From contig NC_079483.1 in NCBI RefSeq assembly GCF_026230105.1, positions 4,085,312 to 4,149,311 on the forward strand: 64,000 nt of DNA. Reading direction: 5' to 3'. This DNA comes from Diorhabda sublineata. Its lineage: Eukaryota; Arthropoda; Insecta; Coleoptera; Chrysomelidae. Under the pieces are notes generated by a model, which saw only the letters and a program-made list of their open reading frames with translations, was not told where the DNA came from and searched no databases. Each line of letters starts with the position of its first letter. The stretch's first letter is position 1. This document shows positions 22,250 through 33,894 of this stretch, piece after piece. The position numbers and the translations under genes are program-made.

Positions 22250-22545
22250 TATCGTACTCGTGTATATTATGACGATCACAATTTTGACAACATTTTGAAT
22301 CGTTATATCTCATAAACGGTGGCTCTTAGAAAAAAAAATACTAATACGTTTTTTGTAGATCATTTTATGATCTACAATTTTCGTCAAAGGTATGTTTATG
22401 ATAAAGCTTATCGTTTTACTGAAAATCACGAAAAACCCATTTTTTTGACATTTGACTTTGAATAAAAATTTTTTATATACACGAGAATTATGGAGAATTT
22501 TCAAATTTTATTTTTAATTGTATTTTAAACAATTTTACTGAGCTT

Positions 22546-23054
22546 GACGGGAGTTTATGTAGCTTCACTCTTATTTGACGGCACTATAATTTGAAAATTG
22601 AAAATCTGAACCAGAATATAAAAAAATTATTGTTTGTGGCGTTGATACAGTTTTAAAGCTGTAACATTTTATTATCTGCAATGTCATCAAATTGTTACCT
22701 TGTAGGAATGTAGCAACACAAAGTTTTCTTCAACCTTCGCATGCAAAATAACAGTCATCAAATCCTTCCATTTCTTAACGACGAATTTTAGTTTGTTCTT
22801 TCGGGGCCTCTTAATCCGCTAACTAACACTGAGAAAAGTAGTTCAAGGATCAATACGATGATAATAAGAATAGTGGTATACATAATTGAACCGGTTTATT
22901 AGTTAAGAACGCAGAAGTAGGTTGTTTGACTTTTAATATAAATCAAAATGGTTTTTAATACCAAAGGCCTATGTAACCAATGATTAGTACACTGATTAAT
23001 CATATTTGCATAGCCTGAAATACGAAATCTAATACAAAATAAAATAAATAAAAA
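22546..23054. other. Intergenic, nothing recognised
   Basis: AT-rich DNA without a coding frame or defined repeat. Confidence 0.35.
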
Positions 23055-23115
23055 TAACCTAACCTAACCTAACCAAAATTATAATTATTTAGAATTGGTT
23101 AGGTTAGGTTAGGTT
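23055..23115. repeat. Head-to-head telomere-type TTAGG motifs
   Basis: (TAACC)4 at 23055-23074, a 22-bp AT-rich spacer, then (GGTTA)3GGTT at 23097-23115, forming a perfect 19-bp-arm hairpin. TTAGG is the common insect telomere unit, but an array this short can also be the end of a mobile element. Confidence 0.85.
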
Positions 23116-23639
23116 TCATTGATTTATCATATGTAAGTTGTACCATGTAATGTCTAAAATAATTAATTAATTAAATTTACTATTTGTACCCTCAGAAACA
23201 ACCATAAATGCGTGACAATTTTCTTGGAGCGATTTTTGCGTGGAGCCCAAATTCTAAATAATTACCTTAATTTTATACGAGCAATCGCCTTGAATTTTGT
23301 CGCATGAAGTTAGAAACACCCTGTCTATTCACATTTTTTAGAAATATGTAAAATATTGAGAAAATACCCAATAGCTTAGAATTTTTGATATTTGTGTTGA
23401 AACTTCTTTCATTCAACAAAATATCATTTTCATCTGGTTGTAACGCTACGTTGAAGGACGATTTTAGTTCGGATCCTCAACTACTTGACGTCGTTAAATA
23501 TCTCAAAATTTAATATTCCGTAAAATTTCTCTCAACGTACATTCCAACGGTTTCCAATGACTTCTCAACAAAATAGTTAGCAAACGGTATTTAATAATCG
23601 TACACAATATTTTTTGCAATGCCAATTTTCGACTAGTAC
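23116..23639. other. Intergenic, little recognised
   Basis: Contains GAAACACCCTGTCTATTC near 23308, similar to the end of the foldback family, so a fragment of that element may be present. Otherwise nothing supported. Confidence 0.3.
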
Positions 23640-23937
23640 ACAAAAATTAACGCACTTTTTTTTTTCGTTCCAACTATACATTTATACCGAAAACGATTCC
23701 GAAGCGGTGGTGATGACGTGACCTTGACTTGTATGTGTGACCTAAGGGCCTTGACCTTTCGTGTGTAGAGGTGTTTTCGGCGTTTTCTTTTCCGATGTCT
23801 CGGGACTGTTTGTCTTTTTGTTTGTGTGTCGTGTTTGTATATGCGTGTGTGATGTGATTCACTGATTTCTTTTCGATAGTACATAGCAAAAAGTTTTGTA
23901 CAAAGAGATATTTTAAAAAAAAAATAACCGTTGATTC
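23640..23937 (+). promoter_or_regulatory. Candidate promoter or 5' non-coding exon
   Basis: A locally GC- and CpG-richer stretch in AT-rich surroundings (GACGTGACCTTGACTTG, GTCTCGGGACTG, GTGTGTCGTGTTTG), ending in a near-ideal donor, TTC/GTAAGTAT, at 23937. It is on the strand of Hr39 and about 15.7 kb upstream of the first recognised Hr39 exon, so it could be the Hr39 first exon. The 127-codon minus-strand frame here is Lys/Arg-rich without a domain and looks incidental. Inference only. Confidence 0.3.
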
Positions 23938-24829
23938 GTAAGTATCTACCTATCATAACCTGGTTCAAATTTAAAATAACGTCCCGAATTTGTGTTATAT
24001 TAAAAAGTGGATACAAAATAACTTAATTCATAACTTCAACAAACTATTTATTAACATAAAATATAAATAAATAAAGTGGTTTCAATAATCTGACTAATGC
24101 TCTCGTTGGATGTCAAGATAATATAGAACACTCTATGCGTGTTTATGGTCTCTTAAATACTACTAATCCTATTGTATACAAAAGCTATAACTAAATATAT
24201 TTATGGTGGTCAGTCACATCAATACAAAAATAAGGGTAAGTAATTTGATAAGTTAATGGAATTTCAAGTGTCTAAGTGACATATGGAATCGCTTAACTAC
24301 GAGGTTGACTCCCGTCAGGGGACGGTCAATTTACAATAAATCTTAACGAATATAATAGTAAGTACAAGTTAAATAGGTAGATTTATGATTATATAATTAA
24401 TATAAGACAGAAAATTAGGTAATCCCAGACGATACGTTAATGGGGGGTAAATTAGAGACTTATCTTTAATAGTTCCCATCAGGAGTGACGAGATAATTTG
24501 GGTTAAGTTTATCCACTATTAAAAAATAGTAATAATAACAAATACAAAATCTACCAGACAGGAACCCAATCGAAATCAGACGTCAATAATTGACTATTTC
24601 TTGATTAGTGGTCAGAAAAGGAATATAGTGTAAAATAAGTTGCAAGACGAGCGAAAATTGCTAGTGATGACTATCTACTGAAAATGATTATGAATAATGG
24701 AACTAATAAAATCACAAGTAGATAGTAACAAAAAAATAGAAAGCTATGAACTAAAAAGAAGTGCAATATCAAATTGGATATCAAGCTACACCAAAAGTTT
24801 TTGCCGACCCCATAATACACAAAGATCAT
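23938..24829. other. Unassigned repeat-like DNA
   Basis: Includes GTTGACTCCCGTCAGGGGACGGTC near 24302, which is locally self-complementary, and GTTCCCATCAGGAGTGACGAG. It may be part of a retrotransposon end or MITE; boundaries are not visible. Confidence 0.3.
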
Positions 24830-25265
24830 GAGGTTTAAGGTTTTTGGGTGCAATCGCGACTGTAAAACACATCGGAGGCTCGTTGATGGTTTAGGCATGT
24901 TTTGGAGGAAGGGCGTCTGGGGAACTAGTAAAAATTAAAAGGATTTCGAAAAAAGAAGGCTATGAAAATATCAAAAGAAAACGTAAAATGTTCTGGCCAG
25001 CGTCTGCTCCCAAGAATTTCTCGTAGCTGTGCAAAGAGTATTCAAAAGCTTTGCAAACGAAGGATATACTGAAAGAAAAGATATGGCCGTCACAGTCGCC
25101 CGACTTCATGCCGATTGATTTGTTGTGGGACAAATTGGACAAGGAAGTCGGAAAGCATTGTCCTTCTTCTATTTTACATCCATGGAATATCCTGAAAAAC
25201 CAATGAAACCAAATAGACGACGATTGTTTATAGATATTGTTACAGAGAATGCCAAAATTGTACCC
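24830..25265 (+). pseudogene. Tc1-like transposase C-terminal remnant
   Basis: Plus-strand fragments: GGCTCGTTGATGGTTTAGGCATG-type codons (equivalent to GGGSLMV-GMFW), LVKIKRISKKEGYENIKRKR, then CKEYSKALQTKDILKEKIWPSQSPDFM and PIDLLWDKLDKEVGKHCP. The WP-SPDF-P-D block holds the last catalytic region of Tc1 transposases. Frames are broken. The same family appears, better preserved but interrupted, on the minus strand at 35160-38140. Confidence 0.8.
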
Positions 25266-25325
25266 TGAAATAATAAAAACAAAGGGGGTTTACATCGATG
25301 AATAAAATATTTAAATATATAACAA

Positions 25326-25713
25326 TTACAGACCAAGCGCGGATCCAGGGGGGTCATGACCCCTCCTAAACTCTGATTAATTAACTTTGTTTTTTGTTTC
25401 TTATAAAAGGGCGAAAGTAGGAATATGTAGAAGTACTAATTATTTCACACCGTGGATAAAGGGAGCCAAATACCCCCAAATATTTCGAATCTCAAAACAA
25501 TACCTAATAAAACAAAAATAAAACGCTCAGGAAATTCAAGGCTAAGAAGTAGAAGAATCTGACATAAACTAATTAATATGAATGTCAATAAAAACTTAAT
25601 TAACTTATATTTTGCGGGTAAAAGGCTTAAAATGCCTTGTCTTTGGGGAAGGACTCGTCCTAATACTAATGACCCCCCTTTGTTAAGACCCTGGATCCGC
25701 CCTTGTTACAGAC
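25326..25713. mobile_element. hAT-type MITE with 8-bp target duplication
   Basis: TTACAGAC is duplicated at 25326-25333 and 25706-25713. The 372-bp element between starts CAAGCGCGGATCCAGGGGGG and ends CCCTGGATCCGCCCTTG, inverted ends of about 17 bp that continue as a GGGGGGTCAT/ATGACCCCCC match. No coding frame. An 8-bp duplication and CA...TG ends fit hAT. Confidence 0.9.
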
Positions 25714-26829
25714 TATAGTTTTATGATTACTATATATGTTCTTCAAAATGTAAATACTAAATAAGTTTGTATTGTTTTAATTTGTATCACGCAAACTTTA
25801 GGGTGGACATAATCGTTTTACCGGTAGTGTAGATGAGGTAGAAAGGATCGGTAGCAATATACCAAAAAAAGTGGAAAAGAATAGTGAAAAAGATTGCATC
25901 TTGAAAACCTGATCAAGATAATCGGACAAAATTATCAACTTATTTTATTTTCATAAACCGTGTAAAACAAATAATACATTTCGACTGATATATCGTGAAA
26001 GATCGGTTTTACTTTGCTTAGAACGCTTAATGAATAGACGTATAATTATAAAAACGTTTCATAATATATTGATAATTATTCAACTGTAATATTTATCATT
26101 CTAGATTAAAAAATAATTTTTTATAATCAAAAACTCATTTCGATGTTGCAAAAGGGTCCAACGTCCATTTAGTCCTGTCAGGGGATATTATGAGGAACTT
26201 CTCCGCCATGAGTTCCTTCCGTACGTAATATCATAACAACCTGAAGCTAATCTGCAGAGGCTCGATGTCCAAAGGGCCCCTGGCAGCCGTCGGTGTTAAC
26301 CTTGTCGCTTTTATTGTCATTTATTCTAGCCATTGTCGTTTTTAGCAGCTCTTTTCTCTCAAGAAAGCGGAAATTAGACTGTGTTTGAGGTTGATCTTCA
26401 ACATTTCCATGATAAAAGGACCGAGCTCCCAGCTGCATCCAATGGCCCAATTCGCAGTTCTTATTTCATCGTCATAGACCTTTAATCCCTTTATTGCCTG
26501 CTTTTATTTCCTCCAATATTAACGGAGATGAAGATCCCCCTGCTGGCAGTCCAATTCCACTCTGACTTCACTGAAGGCTTCACCTACGTCGCGCGCTAAT
26601 TTTTTCCTGCAGAGGGAGCTATTTCTGCTCTATTCAATGGTGGTCCTGAAGTGACAGTATCTAAATAATTAAACGTCTTTAGGATAGTGCCAATGAACTT
26701 TTTTTTATCGGGGAAAATCAGTCTGATGACTTCTACACAAAAAATAAAATGGCTTTTAATAACAACTAATTTGGAAAATCAAATTGATGCGACTGTGAGG
26801 TTTATTTAGCAAGATCTCCACAAAATTAC
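25714..26829. other. Unassigned, repeat-like DNA
   Basis: The 26150-26640 part is GC-richer (for example GGGCCCCTGGCAGCCGTCGG and CTACGTCGCGCGCTAATTT) and looks like a transposon remnant, but no domain could be recognised in any frame. Confidence 0.3.
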
Positions 26830-26849
26830 TTTCTTCCAATTAGACAGTA

Positions 26850-27060
26850 GTTTATTGATATATTTCTTGGCGGATGGATTAATCGGAAAGGAGTAATAGT
26901 AATGGCTACCACGATCGCCCGACTTTGCGTCCCTACTTGTTTAGAAAACGCTGCCTCCAGATTCAGAAAATTTGAGGAGTAATGAGATAAGATGTGCGTC
27001 TGAGAGCAAATTTTAACACTGTTTGGAAATTGAAGAGAAATTAATAGAATAAGTTACTTT
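26850..27060 (+). pseudogene. Mariner/IS630-type transposase C-terminal scrap
   Basis: Plus-strand codons give YFLDGWINRKGVIVM, then a TTIARLCVPT segment that in another frame resembles WPPRSPDF, then LENAASRFRKFEE. This is the arrangement around the last catalytic acidic residue of insect IS630/Tc1/mariner transposases. Heavily decayed. Confidence 0.45.
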
Positions 27061-27369
27061 GATCAAAGTCCTGGCCAGGTAAAAGTGTACACACCCAGTA
27101 TCTTATTGGATTCTGCATTCCATGCATATACTATACATTCATATATGTGTGTAATATGCTTTGAAATTATTTATATATAAAACATGGGCGAGCAATTGCA
27201 TACACACCTTAAAAAAAATAAATTATTGTAGAAATTCCACAACCGCTAACAGAAGTTGTCGAGAAACGACCAAGACAAAATTATAGGTTACTTAGGTTTA
27301 TTATAAAATGAAAAATAGCGAAAGAGGGCGTGAAAACGCTTTATTACTCTTGGTTAACTTAACATCACT

Positions 27370-28275
27370 CAATAAAACGTGTGACTAACTAAGAAAAACA
27401 CATTCTTTTGCCAAAAACGATTTAATCCCTCAATGTAGTTTCCTTTCAGAGCAATACAATCATTCCGACGCTTCTTTAACTTCTAGATGCCGTGCTTGTA
27501 GAAGGATTCGTCTTTTGTGTCAAAATAGGCTTCAGTTTCAGCAATTGCTTCTTCATTTGAGCTGTTGTTGGGATCAGTGAATAGCTATTCGTTCAATTTA
27601 ACCATCGAATTGTGAATCGGTGCATTGTTTTGGTGAAATAGTAGTCGTTTTTCCTTAATTTTTGTATTCAAACGATCCAACAATTCTATTTAGTATTCGC
27701 TATTGATAATATATCCCTTTTGGAGGTAATACTAGTCATAATCTTCCCAGCTGACTGTTGTGATTTTGGACGATTCCGACGTGGTTAACCGGTTGCAGTC
27801 CACTCAGATGATGATCGTTTTGATTCCGGAGTGAAGTGATGGATCCATGTTTCATCCATTGTCACATATAGATGCAAAAAATCCGTTTTACTACGTGTAA
27901 ACATGCCCAAACACTGCTTTGAATCATCAACACGTTGTTGTTTTTGATCGACTATGAGTAACGCGGCACCCGCTTTGTCATAATCAAATGTTGATGCATA
28001 ATTGTAAACATACTGCCTTGTGATATCTCTACGGCCTCAGCTATCTCACACAATTCTAATTTACTATTAGGTATAACCGATTGTGGACTTTTTGGATGTT
28101 TTCTGAAGTAACCACCTCAATTGGACGACCAGAATGTTCACCATCATCGTCTGTACGACCATATTTAAATTTGGCACACCAATAACAAATGGTTCTTTTT
28201 GATAGAGCAAAGTCCGGATAACTCTTTTCAAGCCATTCCTGGGCTCGTACAGGTCAAGAAGCATTGATAAATTAA
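27370..28275 (-). pseudogene. Mariner transposase, minus strand, decayed
   Basis: Read on the minus strand from about 28220: CAKFKYGRTDDDGEHSGRPI, then EVVTSENIQKVHN (helix-turn-helix region); near 27850-27790 a segment matching WIHHFTPESKR-type sequence; and at 27480-27385 KKRRNDCIALKGNYIEGLNR followed by FWQKNVFFL, the C-terminus of irritans-type mariner transposases. The gene is nearly full length in extent but interrupted by stops and frameshifts. The sequence CAGATGGCG just upstream (about 28420-28440, read inverse) resembles mariner leader sequence. Confidence 0.85.
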
Positions 28276-28499
28276 CACACGAAATTGTTTTGAAAATAAA
28301 AAAGTAGCTTTACTTGAATAACAGTCCCTTTTTCTGACTAATCGAAATGTGAAATTTTACACAGTCTTTTGAAAATTGGTACTTCATGAACGTCATATGG
28401 ATTTGACAATGTCTTTGAAAAGCGCCATCTGTCTGTTACTCATACGACTTATTAAGTGATGTAATGATGTATGAACAATTACAAAATAATAGAAAATAT

Positions 28500-29340
28500 T
28501 CAAATTTTAGCTTACCTTTTCCTCTTACTTTGGACGAACAGTAAACCTTTAACATATTTTCATGCAATTTTGCCTTGTCTCATTGATACAGCACTTTCTT
28601 CCTCATCAAATAAGAATGATTCCCGCGATTGACGTTCAGTTTGTTCATTCTTCATGGAAAGTGTACAGCGACCTCAAAGTCATCGGTTTACTCTTGGATT
28701 CACGAGGTGAATTTACCAATTACTCTCTATTGGACAGCAGGGCTAGGGACCATCATTAAATATAATTAATGAACAACTCGAGAGAGTTCGATAATCGGCG
28801 AGTGCTGGTATTAGATTGGTTGTCTACTGCTTCCCTTGTAAACTCAATATCCCACGCAGTTGGACGACTTCAGTGCGAGCGATCATCGCTATTAGAACGA
28901 TTAAACCAACGCTCCACTGGTCGCTCATTAACTGTATCTTTCCCTTCATTATAACAGTGTAACTTGCTGTCACGGGTGCTTTGAACTTTGGTTGGTTAAT
29001 CAACTCGCCGAGGTATATTGGTTTTACGGTCACAACTCTTCCATACTTTTTATAGAGCTTCAAGTAAGAATAGATAAAGTTTAACAATCATTCTAGAATT
29101 TTTGATAGGCCATGGCTTATCTACTTTTTTATTTTTTAAGTATTAAACTACCCACTGCAGTATTTGCAAACTTTATTACTTCAAATGGAATGTCTGATTT
29201 CCGATCTGAAGACATTTCAGTTAGCTCTTACTTATTTTGAAAATTCGTTGTTTGAATCCATAGTAACAATTCATCATATTGAATACAGTGAAATATTCAA
29301 GTTATTTTCCAAAATAACAGCCTTTTTCATCGTCGAATTG
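28500..29340. other. Unassigned DNA, no gene recognised
   Basis: Several short open frames of 60-90 codons on both strands but no recognisable domain. A moderately GC-rich piece at 28800-29040 could be from a retrotransposon end. Confidence 0.3.
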
Positions 29341-29585
29341 CATTGATCCCCCACGACCTGAAGCGACTGATATGCTTTATAAGCCATTGGGGGAGGTAGG
29401 AAGGGGCTGGGCAGCAGGGGTTGGAGCCAACCGACGCGCATTCTTGTCGATTTCTGTGGTGTTTGGCGCCTTTGTCGCTTAGTATTTATTCTGACTTGGT
29501 GGAATTTACGTCGTTTACGTTCCTTGCCAGCGATTGCAGTTTAGGATTTGTATTGACGTGATTTGGATTCTGTATTGTGTTCAGA

Positions 29586-31468
29586 ATGGGAAGTTACGAG
29601 AAAGAGTAAAAGAAGTTGAAAAAATGATGGGAAGATGTTTTGTCAGCTAGTGAAGACGATTTTTCGCCGGATGTGAGTGATTATGATCCATCGGATAGTG
29701 AATTATTTAGTTCGGAAGAGGATCCCGAAAGTCCAAAGAAGAAAATAAGACTTTCCGTTTCACGGAGAGTTTCAGTTCAAACAGTGAGTGTTCCAAGTAC
29801 TTCAGCAAAACGTGTAGTTTTTCCAGAAGTATCCAGTTCCGCTTATAATTCTCAATCACTTCCACCACCAGCTGAAACTGACAATGTAGATGATATTACA
29901 GAAGAAATTATACGAAAAAATCTTAACTACACTGAAGAAAACGCAGACGAAGGAGAAGTTCCGACAAATATTATTTGGTAGCCTGTTACAGGAGAAAACT
30001 TGAATAAATTTACTTACACCGTAAAAAATTCAGGAATTTGTGCTTCTTATTACGAGTTTTATGAAAAATCGCCGTATTATTTTTACAAAATGATGTGTAC
30101 TAACGAACTATTTGATTTCTTTGTGGAACAAACTAATTTAGACGCCGAACAATAAAAGAGCTCGTATTCAATATTGGAAGGAAACCAGTCGTGAAAAAAT
30201 GGAAAAATTTCTTGGGTGTATTATGCTAATGGGTTTGGTTCAAATGCCTTCCATAATCTATTAAGACATGGCATACAAATAACCAAAATGCTCCAGAAAG
30301 TGACAGATTGTACAAAATAACTCCACTCGTGGTAAAGCTTCTAGAATTCTTTCAAGTCCTAATTGTTCCAGGCGAATTTATATGTATAGATGAAACCTTA
30401 GTGCTTTTCAAAGGTGGGTTAAAATTTAAGCAATATATTTCCAACAAGCGCCATAAATTTGGAATAAAACTTTTCATGCTATGTTTGGAAAATGGTCTTT
30501 CCATTTACTGCGGACAAGAAAGAAATCCAAGTCAAACAAACGTCGTCTTGAAATTAACCGTTAACTTACTAAATCAAGGTAGAACAATTGTTGTTGATAA
30601 CTACTATACATCAGTAGAGTTAGCAAAGGCATTACTCTAAACAAAACCTACTTATTGGAGCAACAGAAAGAACAACTCAAAAATTATTACCCAGGAAAAT
30701 CTGAAACGAGGAGAACACATTACTGAAGAGAGTAATAACGGAATTTTTTTAGAAAAACGGAAAGACAAAAGAGACGTTCTTATGCTAAATACAAAATTTG
30801 TTCCCTAAATGGTTACTCTAAAGAAAAGATCAGGAGAAACAACAAAACCAAAAAGTGTTATTGAGAACAATAAACATAAGGCTTATATTGATTTATCCGA
30901 CCAAATGGAATCCTACAATTCATCATTGCACCGCAGAGTTAAGTGGTACCAAAAATTAGCTATAGAGTTGGTTGTTGGATCGGCATTAGTTAATGCCTAC
31001 GTCTTATATCACCAAGTTACTCGAAACAAAATGTACATTACCAATTTCTGAGAAGAAGTTATCAAGGGAGAGAAGACTACGAGAAGAAAAGATCATATAG
31101 CAGATGCTAAAATTTCAATAGAATCTGGTCGCGAAAAATACAACACTAACTAAATTTAGCTGTAATATTTGCCAATAAAACGATTTTCACATTGCGTATT
31201 CCAAATAAATGTTCTCTTGGATGTCAACAAAGTTTATATTTGAAATGTTTCCTAGATTTTGATGTTGCATTCATTCTAAATAAATATACTTTCAAAAATT
31301 AATTACGGATCTATTATTTATCCATTTAAAAATATGTGACATCTAATTCCTAAACCAAATATACCTAAAACATGTCGGATAATGTCGATCCTCCATGGCC
31401 ATATTGAATTTAATTTTGTTAGCAAAATGGGGGATAAGGTTGATCCCCCACGGCAGTTTACGTGTTAA
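29586..31468 (+). mobile_element. Second piggyBac-family element, decayed
   Basis: The right end TTTACGTGTTAA (TTAA at 31465-31468) fits a piggyBac terminus. Inside, plus strand, an acidic N-terminus (SASEDDFSPDVSDYDPSDSE, 29640 on), TEEIIRKNLNYTEEN, then the catalytic core (30308-30640) with FICIDETLVLFKGG, ISNKRHKFGIKLFML and IVVDNYYTSVELAKALL, two of the piggyBac catalytic Asp blocks. After further breaks come KAYIDLSDQMESYNSSLHRR and WYQKLAIELVVGSALVNAYV (30870-31010). Frameshifts and stops (for example TAG at 29979) inactivate it. I could not find a matching left end. Confidence 0.88.
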
Positions 31469-31639
31469 TGTTATTTTTTTTTCTACTTTTCAGTTAGTGC
31501 GTAGGAGTCACTCGCCTTATGTACCCTGAAATACGGTCTAAGTAAGTACGTTTTTCTTTATTTGCTTAACTTTCCAGCAATCCCTGTTTAATTGTTTTCC
31601 TTTCGTAAGTTTGCTAATGACGTTTTTTTATTGACCATT

Positions 31640-31744
31640 GTTCCTAATTCATAGTAGCCGTTGAGCACATAGGCCTTCAGATGGGCTTGACATTACCAAA
31701 GTCCGATGTCCTCTGAGAAGCTGATAAGGCGCTTTGGCTTGAAC

Positions 31745-31842
<98 letters not shown>

Positions 31843-32600
31843 AACTGTGAAGCTTGGCCAAGTATTCGAACCGCGTTCGTGTGATTACCGAACAGTTACA
31901 GAATACGTGGTCTACAGTTTTATTCTCGACCATCCACCAGCGACTCTCCGGATTACCCGTGATGCCTATGGTGTGAAGATCGTGTCTGGTTGAAAGGCAC
32001 TAGTCGGATTTAGCGCCTACTTAGTTGGAGAAATATTGTTTGATGTGAGTTCCACAAGGTTCATCTATGTGTGCCGTTGCTTGTCTCATGCCAAGTATCT
32101 TTCTCTCTATTCATCTCTACCGAGCCTGCCTTGCGCGATATCAACACTTTTAGCTACACCAAGAATGGGTTCGCCGATCCCAGTCTGGCGAGTGAGTCTG
32201 CCATCACTCACCAGATTTTATAAAACTTTCTTACACTCAGAACTAGGCTAGAGTATACCTTATCAGACGTTATGGCTTGTATAGTAGCTCTACTATTTGA
32301 GCAGATTGAGCTTATTGTGTTCCTGTGGCGTCGATTGAGTATGACGCGTCCGCATTCCATCACAGCTCTGCTTGGAAGACGGTAACGTGCACCTCAAGCC
32401 AGATTCGCTTATTATGGGGTGTCCTCCGCAGAAGCCTACTCCGGCCAAACCATTTCTCCAGGAGCCGTCTGTGACTCCATTATTTAATATTGCGGGTTTG
32501 GAGTCACCGATTCACTGCTCAGGGATGTGTGCCTTCAAACCGTTATTGTTAACGGTTATTCAACATATTTGGATTCAATTTTTTTCCCACAAGCAATAAT
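31640..32600 (-). pseudogene. Non-LTR retrotransposon RNase H and tail remnant
   Basis: Minus strand. Around 32330-32190: TISICSNSRATIQAITSDKV, YSSLVLSVRKFYKIW and, after a stop, VMADSLARLGSANPF, matching the SDS...AI and MADSLAR blocks of retrotransposon RNase H. Further on, 31990-31850: LHTIGITGNPESRWWMVEN and KTVDHVFCNCSVITRTRFEY, the Cys/His tail after RNase H in Jockey/R1-type elements. A TA microsatellite interrupts the 3' part. Sequence near 43087-43150 resembles its 3' end. Confidence 0.8.
31746..31838. repeat. (TA)n microsatellite
   Basis: About 46 uninterrupted TA units. Open frames of alternating Tyr and Ile across it on both strands are artefacts. Confidence 0.97.
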
Positions 32601-33890
32601 CATCTGACGATGCGAGGTCCGGACTAAATGTTGGATGCGGAAGAAGCTCAAAACCACCGATTTTCTTGGTTTTAAACTTTGGTTGCCACAAATGTCTCAA
32701 CTGTGCACTAATTTCATATTTATCGCACTCCATATTTATTTATTATAAATAAAGATAAAATTATTAATGCATTAGGCCATCCTAGAATTTTCGAAAAATC
32801 GATATTAATTTTTTTATTTTAAATCGTCCTCTAGGAACTCGGTTTACGGTATCGCAGATTAAGAGTGGGTATTGCAAAATGATTCACGATTTTATACTAC
32901 TCAAAACTTTAATCGCGTTTATCTCAAAACTGCATTTTTTAGTTTGACTGCACTCATAACTCAGACAATTTCTAACCGATTGACTCGAAATTTTGAATAT
33001 ATCTTTAAAAATACATTATCTTTGAAAGTACATAAAATCTTTTCTTTATATTATTAACAATTACCCGATTTGTTAGGCAAGTTTTCCATTTCACACATTG
33101 GTGTTGCGCCATTTATATAAATTTATTTAATATTTCTGAAAAGAAACCTTCAAAAAATCTCTACTGTGTCCGAAGGTTGTAAAAGAAAGTAAAGCATCAC
33201 AACACATCCGAAAATATATTTTCGGTCTTATACTGATAAATTCAGACTTTTTCAGGTTGATTTAGAGAACCTTCATGCAACGTATAAAAATGTGCATCCT
33301 ATTTGATCTTTACATGTACTGACCTCCTTAAAGTCTATACATGGTATCCTTAACACCCAATGTTGAATTGTTGGTATTGATCTTTTCCTTATAGCCGATC
33401 CCTGTAGAAAAAAGGCTAGCCAGGAAATAACGAATTTACAAATAAAGAATTCGTCAGAAATACATCAGCCGTATATGTACACCATTAATCATTCACCATA
33501 AAAAAATGCTCAAAAAAACTACCTCATCAACGTTAGAGGTATGACACGTTCCGATGATTCAATTCTTCAGCCGTGCATACAAGGTGATCGGGTTTCTTTT
33601 TTTTTTTTATTAGTTTCATTTCCAATTATTCACTGTAAATTATCTTAAGAGTTATGATAATTATTAGTTTGATATTGCCTTAATGTGGGTGGTCTTAATA
33701 TATTCAAAGAATTATTTTAATGTAATTCAGTCGAGACCAACTCATATTACTATTTAACATAGAATTTCTTGGAAATACGAGGTGTGTTTGAAATATTTTT
33801 TACAGTTTTTACTGACCTAAACATAGGTCTTATCGTTCTTTGAAGAATAATACGTATCACCTTGATTTTATTTCATATTAATGAATATGG
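32601..33890. other. Intergenic, nothing recognised
   Basis: AT-rich DNA with a poly-T run at 33597. No coding frame with a domain and no defined repeat boundaries. Confidence 0.35.
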
Positions 33891-33894
33891 AGTA

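Larger units (their letters stand above)
19735..22545. repeat. Composite bounded by about 240-bp inverted repeats
   Basis: The left arm (19735-19972: AATTGTTTAAAATATAATTAAAAATG through GTTTTTCGTGATTTTCA to CACCGTTTCTGAGATATAA) recurs inverted on the right (22295-22545: TTATATCTCATAAACGGTGG through TGAAAATCACGAAAAACCC to AATTGTATTTTAAACAATT). Between them lie a Cys-rich ORF remnant (20150-20835) and the foldback element (20974-22249). It may be one mobile unit with long terminal inverted repeats, or nested insertions in an older palindrome. Confidence 0.75.

Noticed and set aside
23633..24016. 127-codon minus-strand frame
   Set aside because: Basic and without a domain; it overlaps a CpG-richer stretch with a donor on the other strand and reads as chance.
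31649..31993. Open frames of 94-95 codons on both strands
   Set aside because: They translate the TA microsatellite into Tyr-Ile repeats; only the short minus-strand VDHVFCNCSV part is real, as a retrotransposon remnant.
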